From positions 619,998 through 683,997 of the forward strand of contig NZ_JAJSDX010000001.1 in the NCBI RefSeq assembly GCF_021272205.1: a stretch of 64,000 nucleotides of DNA, in the 5' to 3' direction. The stretch is from Pantoea sp. Mb-10. Its GTDB lineage: Bacteria; Pseudomonadota; Gammaproteobacteria; Enterobacterales; Enterobacteriaceae. Below the pieces are notes generated by a model. The model was not told the origin of the DNA, ran no database searches, and was given only the letters and a program-made list of their open reading frames with translations. Shown here one piece after another: positions 7,814 through 15,466 of this stretch. Within the stretch, counting starts at the first letter, position 1; every line of letters begins with the position of its first letter. Made by a program: the position numbers and the translations under genes.

Positions 7814-9259
7814 TTACAGCCTTGTCTCTTTAATTCGCGTAGCGCTGTCGTCGGCGTCGGAATCGATGTCCACGACAGTATCACCCGGTGCGGGCCTCTC
7901 GGGCACTGGCAACACCCGATGCACGATCACCTCCTGCAGCGCGATATCCTCCCCACCTGACGGCACGCCGTCCGCATGCAGGGTTTGCTGCTCAGACGCA
8001 TTGTCTGCCGCTGACTGCAGCGCATCGATGACCACCGCCTCCAGCTCGACGTTGGAAAGCGGCGCTTTTTGCTGACCTGCGAACACGAATGGCACATAAG
8101 CCAGCGCGATCAGCGCCCCGTTGAGGGTGTACTCGGCCGCTTTGGCCTGCGCCGGTGGCAGCGTATTTTTAAGCACAAGATGAATAAAAGTAGAGCCCAG
8201 CACAATGGTTTCAATAAACGACAGTCGCTTGGGTGCCTTTTGAAACAGGATCTCAGTGATTTTACCTGCATTGGCAAGCTCGCGCGGCTGAAGGGCGGCA
8301 CTCACCGTCAGGGCGTCGTTGTGCTGAGCCAGCGCCTGCGCATTTTTATTCACTAACGTGTCCACAACCTCGCCAGCGGTGTTAATCACGGTATTTGCCA
8401 TCATGAGTCCTATGGCGTCATTCACCTGCGCAGCAATGCTCTCCTGTGCGAGGCTAACGGCGGATTGATTCAGCCCGTAGGCCACGGCTGAAAAGGTCGT
8501 CGCCCGCCTGGAATCCGGACCGCGGTTATTGTCCGCCAGCGCAAACACCACACTCGCCATTTCGCGGATAACGCTATACAGCGTGGCAGAAACCAGCGTG
8601 GGGGCAGCCGCAGCCAGCGCAGGCCCCGACACGACAGACAAGCCCGCGCAGGCGGCTACAGGCAGTAGCGCATTAATATAGCTGGCAATCGCACCGGTTT
8701 TCGTGGCGGTATCCTGCTGACGATCCGTTGCGATTTGGATGACATTCGCGATAAAAGGCGCTGTTACCGCTGCTGCGCCCAGACCTGCGGCAGAGAAAAC
8801 GTTGTTCTTAAGCAGGAGGGATACGCCTTCCTGAATCCCCTGCTGCACCAACTTGCAGGCGCCGACCGTCGCGCCGACCTGCAGCGTGGTCTTGCCAATA
8901 TTTTTTGCGGCGCGTACCAAAGCGTGGTCAGCGGCCTCAGCATGCGGCAAATCAGGCGGCGCGCGCCGCGTGCCCGGCCCGTCAGCGCGGTTACGAGGCG
9001 GGCTGTCCGCACGCATCATGGTGCCCATTATCGCGGCGTCAGAAGGCACCGCGTCAACCCTATGCGCATGCACCACCTGAGCCGCAAAGGTGACAGGCAC
9101 GCTTGTGGCGGGCGAAGCCGCGCGCGCGGGCAGCGCTGAGCACTGATTCACCGCACGCGTGCTGGCTAATTGAGGGATATGGGGCTGCTGCGTTGTCGCG
9201 CCTGGATGGCGTTCTACTGGCATCATCGAAGATGTTCGGGGCAAGTTAACCGCTATCAT
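7814..9259 (-). CDS. Unrecognised candidate type III effector, hydrophobic, at the distal end of the secretion island
   Basis: 481 residues from ATG 9259, preceded by taggaaaaagc (AGGA ribosome site); a GTG 23 codons upstream has weaker support. I do not recognise the family. The first ~140 residues are Ser/Thr/Pro/Ala-rich, charged and apparently disordered, as in type III secretion signal and chaperone-binding regions. Then come hydrophobic stretches (about residues 160-185, 200-240, 365-385 and 395-415) that could insert in a host membrane. The tail is acidic (VVDIDSDADDSA). It sits downstream of the sip/acp region and the ToxR-like regulator on the same strand, which suggests a secreted substrate or translocator-like protein. 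A bacterial membrane protein of unrelated function is the alternative. Confidence 0.55.
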   Translation of the reverse strand: MIAVNLPRTSSMMPVERHPGATTQQPHIPQLASTRAVNQCSALPARAASPATSVPVTFAAQVVHAHRVDAVPSDAAIMGTMMRADSPPRNRADGPGTRRAPPDLPHAEAADHALVRAAKNIGKTTLQVGATVGACKLVQQGIQEGVSLLLKNNVFSAAGLGAAAVTAPFIANVIQIATDRQQDTATKTGAIASYINALLPVAACAGLSVVSGPALAAAAPTLVSATLYSVIREMASVVFALADNNRGPDSRRATTFSAVAYGLNQSAVSLAQESIAAQVNDAIGLMMANTVINTAGEVVDTLVNKNAQALAQHNDALTVSAALQPRELANAGKITEILFQKAPKRLSFIETIVLGSTFIHLVLKNTLPPAQAKAAEYTLNGALIALAYVPFVFAGQQKAPLSNVELEAVVIDALQSAADNASEQQTLHADGVPSGGEDIALQEVIVHRVLPVPERPAPGDTVVDIDSDADDSATRIKETRL

Positions 9260-9713
9260 GCTTTTTCCTAAGACAGAATATTCCTGCGACGAACCGTCAT
9301 TTAAAGCGAGGCACGCCTGCGTGGGCACCCGGAAAAGTAGATGATTGCGCGTGCGGGAAATATCAAAAAACGCTCCTGCAGAGTTGAGAGATAAATCACT
9401 GTTGCGTAAGGCTAAATAGCGTCGTCATGGCTTCTGTTGGTGCCCTTACCGCTGGCATCCACCGCGAGCAAAAGGATGAGGGAGGAGAACGATGCGAGCG
9501 ATACAATGCACAACATCACTGGTCGCCAAGAGATTGCCCCGCCGTGCACTCCACTCAGCCGCTTGCGGATAAACGGCAACGCATCACACCGTTTACCCGA
9601 CAACGGAAAGCGCAGCGCGCGCTTCACTCGGTCACGCTCACGTTAACGTCCTTCACCTTGCGCCGCCTTCATCACTTATCGCCCATGCCGTCACACCGGG
9701 GTGGAGCTCATAC
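9260..9713. other. 454-base non-coding region before the effector-like gene
   Basis: No convincing gene. It must hold the promoter of the effector-like gene on the minus strand. One small minus-strand reading frame (9627-9412, 71 codons, GTG start, one hydrophobic stretch) exists but lacks a ribosome site and I do not call it. I see no clear repeat or regulator palindrome. Confidence 0.4.
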
Positions 9714-10580
9714 CTATTTGCACCGAAGAAAATGCAGCGCGCCCGCATGAAAAACCCCGTTAATGTAAACAACGCGGTCATCACCTTGAAGGCTAAACGC
9801 CAAGAGGTTGCTGCGATTAATCCATCTTGTTTTTTCGTGTGCAGAAGGTTGGTCTTGCGCGGTAACATCATGAAAAGCAGGAATGCCGTGATATCGATGG
9901 TTTAATGTTGTGAGACTTATATTTTCGAGGCATTGGTGTGGTGTGACAATGTCGATATCACGCGCGCAGAAAAAAATATTCCATACCATGATTAGCACGC
10001 AGCCAATAAACAGGAAAAGCATAGCGTAACGCGTCAAACACGGGGGAACTCTCGCGTAAAATGCCTTTCCTTTGCCTGGAGTTGACGAGACTGGCGGGGT
10101 CACCACAGCGGCTTGAGCATTCAAGGCGGACGCTTCAGCAAAAGCGGCATTATCCCGCGCCAAGCCATCCTCAATAACCGGCGAGTTCACACACAGCGCC
10201 TCCTTCACCGGGGCAATTTTTGCCGCATCGCCGGGTGGATGCTTTAAAAGCCTGACGCGGATTACGTGGTTTAATTTATATCCAATACGCGGCTGTGTAA
10301 TAAGGGTGTCATCCGGCAGACCCACCTTCTTTATTGCTTTCCGCAGTTGATTAATCATCTGTCTCAGGCTATTTGGCGTGACAACAATTCCCTGACTTCC
10401 CCAGCCGGCATAAATCAGCGCTTCGGCGCTCACCACCTCTCCGGGCGTATCTAATAATGCCAGCAGACATCGGGTACCCGCCTGACTTACCGTGGCTTCA
10501 CAACCATTACGTTGATTTAGTAGCCGACCATATTCAGCATAAAAATAAACAGCGTCATTGAAGAGATATACCTGATTCAT
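9714..10580 (-). CDS. ToxR/CadC-like membrane-anchored winged-helix transcription regulator
   Basis: 288 residues. Residues ~1-107 form an OmpR/ToxR-type winged-helix DNA-binding domain (TRCLLALLDTPGEVVSAEAL, SLRQMINQLRKAIKKVG, ITQPRIGYKLN). A proline/alanine-rich linker follows (~108-178), then one membrane helix (~185-205, YAMLFLFIGCVLIMVWNIFF) and a periplasmic tail of about 80 residues. The tail holds two cysteines (Cys217 and Cys287), an arrangement like the disulfide-forming pair of Vibrio ToxR. Such one-component regulators sense periplasmic conditions and act on DNA directly from the membrane. It lies between the acp and effector-like genes, so control of the secretion island is likely but unproven. 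It is not a HilA orthologue. Confidence 0.75.
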   Translation of the reverse strand: MNQVYLFNDAVYFYAEYGRLLNQRNGCEATVSQAGTRCLLALLDTPGEVVSAEALIYAGWGSQGIVVTPNSLRQMINQLRKAIKKVGLPDDTLITQPRIGYKLNHVIRVRLLKHPPGDAAKIAPVKEALCVNSPVIEDGLARDNAAFAEASALNAQAAVVTPPVSSTPGKGKAFYARVPPCLTRYAMLFLFIGCVLIMVWNIFFCARDIDIVTPHQCLENISLTTLNHRYHGIPAFHDVTAQDQPSAHEKTRWINRSNLLAFSLQGDDRVVYINGVFHAGALHFLRCK

Positions 10581-10776
10581 AATAAGACAATTCTTGTAGA
10601 GGTTATAATAAACAAAAAAAACAAACCAAAATCTGTGACATCCCTTATCCGCAGCTTCCCCTTAATCAGTTCAGCGCGCGTAATAAAGTTCATTAAAGAA
10701 AGGACAATAGCACTCTACATTTACTCGAAGTGTAATGAGTTGTCTTAATTTTGAAGTAAATTCTCAGTGGCGGCGA

Positions 10777-10801
10777 AAAGAGGTCAACAGTGGACCTCTT
10801 T
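10777..10801 (-). terminator. Rho-independent terminator after the sip-acp operon
   Basis: Perfect 9-bp stem (aaagaggtc / gacctcttt) around a 7-nt loop, about 20 bases after the acp stop codon on the minus strand. The T-rich side of the stem supplies the short U tract. It marks the end of the sicA-sipBCDA-acp transcript. Confidence 0.75.
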
Positions 10802-10819
10802 ATCGCGTGAAGCATGGGA

Positions 10820-11053
10820 TTAAGGCGAGACCGCGCCGCGTTTCTTTTCAACCAGGCGATAAACGTCCCGCACTAAAAAGAGGTTTTGCGTTTCAGCATC
10901 GCTGATTTCAATGGCAAAAGCCTGTTCCAGCGCGATAACCATTTCGGTAAACATCATCGAATCCATATACAGATCGTAGATGAGCGAAACCTCTTCCGTC
11001 AGAGGATAAGAAAATGTGCATTCCGTGATAATGCGATGAATGGTGTCTTTCAT
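10820..11053 (-). CDS. iacP: Acyl carrier protein of the type III secretion island (IacP/AcpY type)
   Basis: 77 residues with the acyl-carrier fold and the phosphopantetheine attachment motif DLYMDSM (Ser about residue 32); Salmonella IacP has DLYADSL at the same place. Dedicated acyl carrier proteins follow sipA in SPI-1 and Ysa islands; IacP has been linked to post-translational modification and secretion of translocators such as SipB. It follows the SipA-like gene by 22 bases and is last in the operon, with a terminator directly after it. Replacement of the usual Leu after the Ser by Met is slightly unusual. Confidence 0.85.
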   Translation of the reverse strand: MKDTIHRIITECTFSYPLTEEVSLIYDLYMDSMMFTEMVIALEQAFAIEISDAETQNLFLVRDVYRLVEKKRGAVSP

Positions 11054-11075
11054 TGATCGTATCTGCTATTTCGCG

Positions 11076-12731
11076 TTAGGTCGTTTTTTGAAGGTGGCGT
11101 TGTATTTCGCGACCTCGAATACCGGAGGTCGCCGAAATATAACGATCGTTGGCGACGATAGCGTGCTTGAACGTTCTCAATGTGCGCGTCGGCGAAAGCG
11201 CGGTGGTTTCCCGCCCGCGGAAAAAGGCCAGCTTTTCCTGAAACGACGCGTGTTCATTCATGCCCGTGTTGGGCTGAGCGACGAGCATAGACGGTGCGGG
11301 TGGCGGGGTTGCTCCCCCCGCCTTCACCAGCGCCGAAAATGCTGTACGCTGGCCGGTCCGCGCACGCTGAATGAAGGGCTCAACCTGAACGGATTGAACA
11401 GGCTGCGCGGCGTGAACCGATGACTCCGTCTGCACGGGCCGCTGAATCGCTTGGGCGGCGTGAGCCGGCGGTGCGGATGCGATTGGCACCCCAAGGCTGG
11501 GCGGCGGCATCGGCACGCCGTTGTGAGACCACGAATGGTTGTTGTGAATATGTATTTGCAGGTTTTTCTCTGGCGAGGCACTTACGTCTGCCGGATTTTC
11601 GCGCCCAACAGGCACCCGCGCGCGGCGGGCCATCCCCTTGAGCGTCGATGGCTGCGCGTGAGCAGGCTCAGCGTCTGCCGTGTCAGCCTGCTCGTCTTGC
11701 TCCGGTAGCGCACCACGCGCCGGGATCGCCGTTCGCGGCAACGTGCTGCGTGTGCCTGACGGGCCCGCTGCGTTTGCTGGCCTGTCGCCCTCTTCATATG
11801 CGGTCAGCGGCGTGTCAGAAGGACCTGCTCCTATATCGGGCTGTGCCGGGGGGGCAGAGGTTGAAGAGGGATCGGCTTTATCCGCACCCGAGGTCGCAGG
11901 GGGTAGCATAAAATAGCGCAGCGCATCCAGCGCGGTACGCATGGCCATCTCGCGGGTCGCGCCTTGCAACGAAGCATCGATTTTATGCAGTAGGCGATCG
12001 AAATAATCAACGCCGATTGTCAGCGATTTCTCGTCCAGACGCGCAATCCCCTGTTGTTTCATTACGGCCACCAAACCAGTGCGTATTGCGGTGCTGACAT
12101 CGTCTGCGGTAACCGTTTTAATGGCCGTTACCACCGAAGCGACCATCGCTTCAACGTAGGCAGCTGGCTTATGCAGCCCTACCTTTTTTAGCGTGTTAAA
12201 CACCGCATCGCGCTGCGCGCCATCGATCTCGCCTTTGTTGAACAGCACCATGACGCGCTGGGCAAGCGCCTGTACCTCGACCGATTTAACGCTCAACGTT
12301 TCTCCCGTCGCGCGCTGATAGTCATTAGCAACCAGCTCGGTGAAACTTACGCTGGCTGCACCGCCCGCCCGCCGCATATTCGGTGATTCATCGCTTGTGA
12401 TTTCATCGTAAGCGGCGTGGATATGTTTACTTTCCACGCCGCTGGTGCTCAGCGCATTGCAGAGCGCCGCGCGCTTTTCCTCTTCCTGCTGCTGCGCAGT
12501 GAGGTTAACGTTTGCCAGCTGTCGCGCGCCTAAACGTTGGGCCTCAGCGTGCTGCGCGACATCCGCTGTCTTCGACAGCATTGGCGCAGGCCTTCCAGCG
12601 TCCTGTGGCCTATTACGGACACCCGCTAACTCCCGCGCCACCCTGGCCATTGAGGATGTGCCGCCACATTGGGGCAGCGGCGGCGCCGGGGGAATGGCTG
12701 GCAAGGAAGAAACATTAACAGAAGGACACAT
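11076..12731 (-). CDS. SipA/YspA-position type III effector
   Basis: 551 residues from ATG 12731 with an excellent ribosome site (aaaggagaaatt). An upstream ATG 17 codons earlier has no such site. Identity is mainly positional: in SPI-1 and Ysa clusters sipA/yspA sits between sipD and iacP. Residues ~60-280 are helical and charged and may correspond to the SipA chaperone-binding and N-terminal region. Residues ~280-380 are Pro/Ser/Thr-rich. Around residue 390 there is a His/Asn-rich patch (IHIHNNHSWSHN), followed by a Pro/Gln/Ala-rich tract with repeated AAQ and VQ motifs. I cannot see the conserved SipA actin-binding C-terminus, and the protein is shorter than Salmonella SipA (685). It may be a divergent or unrelated effector in the SipA slot. 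Confidence 0.6.
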   Translation of the reverse strand: MCPSVNVSSLPAIPPAPPLPQCGGTSSMARVARELAGVRNRPQDAGRPAPMLSKTADVAQHAEAQRLGARQLANVNLTAQQQEEEKRAALCNALSTSGVESKHIHAAYDEITSDESPNMRRAGGAASVSFTELVANDYQRATGETLSVKSVEVQALAQRVMVLFNKGEIDGAQRDAVFNTLKKVGLHKPAAYVEAMVASVVTAIKTVTADDVSTAIRTGLVAVMKQQGIARLDEKSLTIGVDYFDRLLHKIDASLQGATREMAMRTALDALRYFMLPPATSGADKADPSSTSAPPAQPDIGAGPSDTPLTAYEEGDRPANAAGPSGTRSTLPRTAIPARGALPEQDEQADTADAEPAHAQPSTLKGMARRARVPVGRENPADVSASPEKNLQIHIHNNHSWSHNGVPMPPPSLGVPIASAPPAHAAQAIQRPVQTESSVHAAQPVQSVQVEPFIQRARTGQRTAFSALVKAGGATPPPAPSMLVAQPNTGMNEHASFQEKLAFFRGRETTALSPTRTLRTFKHAIVANDRYISATSGIRGREIQRHLQKTT

Positions 12732-12835
12732 AATTTCTCCTTTATATGTTTGGTAAGGTATAAACGTGACGCACGGGCGCACGCTCAGGAAATAAAAGGA
12801 ATGCCGATCACATTAAAAATAAAATAACACCAACA

Positions 12836-14164
12836 TTAAATGCGTAAAAAATTTATCGCCAGCTCACACATTTGTTTATAGAATTGCGTCACGGTATCCT
12901 GCACGTTATTAATTAACTTATTATAATATTCCAGCTGATTCGTTATTTTACTGGTTTTATTTTGCTCGCGCGTAAGAAAAGCATCGACTGCAGAAAGAAA
13001 GTTATTGTATGCGGTCAATGAGGTTTTATCATCTGTCAGCGTATCGCGGGCCGTTTTATTCATATCATTCAACTGCGTAATATCAATTTTCACCACCCAC
13101 TTACCGCTTTTAGGGTCCTGAGTCACCACGCCTGAGCCAAATTTTTCGCGCATACTTCGCGCTTCTTCTTCAGAGTCCGCCTGATGCAATACGCCAGCCT
13201 CGCCGCTAAATTGATTAATCATCTCCTCGATAGCTTTAAATATTTCGCTCCGGGTAATCTTGACATTTTTATCATCTTCAGCCTTTACGTTTTTCGCGAT
13301 GATGTCTCGCAGTGTAGACAGCGTATCATAATAGACACGCATTTTTTCCGCCGCGCCAATAAAGGGCTGCATAAACGCATCCTGCATATGGGTAATTAAC
13401 TTGAGAATGTCGTTAAAAATCTCTTTGTCGGATTTCATCGGCGGTGGATCATTGAAGGTGTTCATCATGCGCGATAAGGTTTGTTCTCTGGACTCACTGC
13501 CTTGCGCCTCGCTGTCCAGCCGCTCGCGCAGATGCTGACGCAGACCGTTCGCCTCGCCGCGCGCGTCCGCTTTTTTCTCTTCCAAATCGTTTAACATGCG
13601 CTTTTGTAACTGTTGACGAAACAGGTCTATCTTTGCGCGGTTAAATGCCGCATCCTGGACCTTGTCAAGCAGCCGCTCTGGCGCCGGCACATTCCCTTCA
13701 TCTACGGTGCTGGCAACGCCCTCATGCAGCGTTTTAAAAGCGAGGTAGTCTGTCGCCTTCTCCAGCATTTCACCCAGCGTCGTGTTACCCAGTGGATTTA
13801 ATAAAGCATCGGCCAGCGCGGTGCGATCCCCTGGCAGTGGGCCGCCTTCATCTGGTTTCGCAGCCTGGTGCTTTTCTGCCAGACGCAACGCGCCTTCCAG
13901 CATCGCTTTCACGGGCCACGCACGCTGCGCTTCGGGCAACTGTCCCATCTGCTCAAATAACCGTTGCAGCCTGTGTCGGGCCGGGCCTGCCTGTGACCTA
14001 TTACGCGGCTGTGAAGGAGGCTTGTTGTCAATTTCCGGCGCGTTTTCAGCGTTGGCGTTAACCATGCGTCCATGCGTGTCAGGTACCTTGGAGGGTGCCG
14101 ACATCACGCGGGGCATGATCGGCGTGACGTTTGTTACCGAAGAGAGTGTTGTCATTGGATTCAT
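12836..14164 (-). CDS. sipD: Needle-tip translocator, SipD/IpaD family (SctA)
   Basis: 442 residues (an ATG three codons later is an equally possible start). The gene order sipB-sipC-sipD-sipA and the helical C-terminus ending in LINNVQDTVTQFYKQM fit the IpaD/SipD tip proteins, which cap the needle and control insertion of the translocon. The protein is about 100 residues longer than Salmonella SipD (343) because of a Pro/Lys/Glu-rich N-terminal region (~1-110). The remainder is strongly helical with coiled-coil potential (~150-250 and ~400-442). Local composition is AT-rich in the second half of the gene. Confidence 0.8.
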   Translation of the reverse strand: MNPMTTLSSVTNVTPIMPRVMSAPSKVPDTHGRMVNANAENAPEIDNKPPSQPRNRSQAGPARHRLQRLFEQMGQLPEAQRAWPVKAMLEGALRLAEKHQAAKPDEGGPLPGDRTALADALLNPLGNTTLGEMLEKATDYLAFKTLHEGVASTVDEGNVPAPERLLDKVQDAAFNRAKIDLFRQQLQKRMLNDLEEKKADARGEANGLRQHLRERLDSEAQGSESREQTLSRMMNTFNDPPPMKSDKEIFNDILKLITHMQDAFMQPFIGAAEKMRVYYDTLSTLRDIIAKNVKAEDDKNVKITRSEIFKAIEEMINQFSGEAGVLHQADSEEEARSMREKFGSGVVTQDPKSGKWVVKIDITQLNDMNKTARDTLTDDKTSLTAYNNFLSAVDAFLTREQNKTSKITNQLEYYNKLINNVQDTVTQFYKQMCELAINFLRI

Positions 14165-14206
14165 CTCAATAAGCAGGCGGCTGCGCCGCCTGACGTGACG
14201 CGCAGA

Positions 14207-15442
14207 TTACGCTGTGCGCGCGGTGAGTTTGTCTTGGCTGCTGCGTACCTGGTTGAGCAACTGCATCAGGGAATCCATAACTTTTTGGATGGTTCGCAGC
14301 AGCTCTTTCAAGGTGTCCAATGCGGTATTGAGATTGAAGGTCGTCTCACGGGCCTGCGACTCAAGCAGCCGCGCTTGCTTCGTCTGCTCTGCTTTATTGA
14401 TGTCGCTTATTCGATTCACCACAGTTTCCGCTGAACGAATCAGGGCGGTATGCATTTGCAGGCGGTGATTGGCTTCCTGAATCGCGAAATCGTAATTGCG
14501 TACTTGTGTGTCGTGCTGCTCGGCCACCCTCTCCGCGTGCAGACTGTTGTTGCGGTCACGCTGCGGATTGCCGGTTGGCACGCTGCCTTCCATCCGCGCT
14601 TTGCGCGCGGCTTCACGATGCGCAGTCTGCTTGTTATGCATACGCTGCGTGAGCTTGATGTTTTTCACCGTCACTTTGACGTTGCTTGCGGTCGATACTG
14701 CCGAAGAGACAATGCCCACCACCGCGGCTGAAACGGCTGCCGCGAGTTCTTTCTTGGCGGCATCCTGCTCCTGCTTACGCGCCAGTTCGTTAAGCTTCTG
14801 GCTCAGTTCTGACAGCATACGGAACAGCTTGTCCAGCGCGGAGCTGTCCGCAAGCTTGGTTTCCATCATTTTGTCGAGAAGCTGGCGAACCTGCGACGCC
14901 CATGCGCCAAATTCGCTAAAAGACGCACCGCCCTGCTTTTCATTCGCTTCATGAAGTGGCGATGGCTCTCCACGCGGCTGCTCGTCCTCCGCGATCAGCG
15001 TACGCACCAGCGCATTGGCGTCGCGCAGCCACTGTTTCAATGCTTTGTCGCCGTCAGCGGCCTGCGGCTCATCGCTCTCTGCATCATCGTTACCCGCGCC
15101 GGATGTCTCCTCTCCCCGCAGCTTGTCTGTGGAGAGCGTCCCGATCAACAGGCTAAGGCTGGCGTTGAGCTTGAACAACGTCGTGTTCAATTCATCGTTT
15201 TCGGGTGCACCGCCTGTAGGGAGATGAGCGCGTGGCGCACCGGCGCTGCGTTGGGGAGGCCGCATCGCCACGGGCGGAGGGAAATCGTCATCTGATAACG
15301 CGCCCGCCAGCGTCTCCAGCGAGCGAGTTGAGTCAGGGTTTTGCTGCGTGGCAGTTTGCCCGGTACGCGCCGCGTCGGATGCGTTTTTTTCGTTGCGCTG
15401 CAGGAGTGACGGAACAGAGGGAGCAAAAGGCGTAATATCCAT
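14207..15442 (-). CDS. sipC: Translocator SipC/IpaC family (SctB)
   Basis: 411 residues, close to Salmonella SipC (409). Ribosome site aaggaaaaaata. The N-terminal ~170 residues are polar and low-complexity. A hydrophobic Ala/Val-rich segment lies at about residues 234-255 (AAVSAAVVGIVSSAVSTA). A long helical C-terminus follows. This is the usual layout of the small translocon pore component, which in Salmonella also nucleates actin. It lies between sipB and sipD. The call rests on position, length and layout. Confidence 0.85.
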   Translation of the reverse strand: MDITPFAPSVPSLLQRNEKNASDAARTGQTATQQNPDSTRSLETLAGALSDDDFPPPVAMRPPQRSAGAPRAHLPTGGAPENDELNTTLFKLNASLSLLIGTLSTDKLRGEETSGAGNDDAESDEPQAADGDKALKQWLRDANALVRTLIAEDEQPRGEPSPLHEANEKQGGASFSEFGAWASQVRQLLDKMMETKLADSSALDKLFRMLSELSQKLNELARKQEQDAAKKELAAAVSAAVVGIVSSAVSTASNVKVTVKNIKLTQRMHNKQTAHREAARKARMEGSVPTGNPQRDRNNSLHAERVAEQHDTQVRNYDFAIQEANHRLQMHTALIRSAETVVNRISDINKAEQTKQARLLESQARETTFNLNTALDTLKELLRTIQKVMDSLMQLLNQVRSSQDKLTARTA

Positions 15443-15466
15443 TATTTTTTCCTTTTTTATTTGGTG

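Noticed and set aside
9412..9627. Small 71-codon membrane-type frame on the minus strand
   Set aside because: GTG start without ribosome site, no similarity known to me; kept only as a note in the non-coding region.
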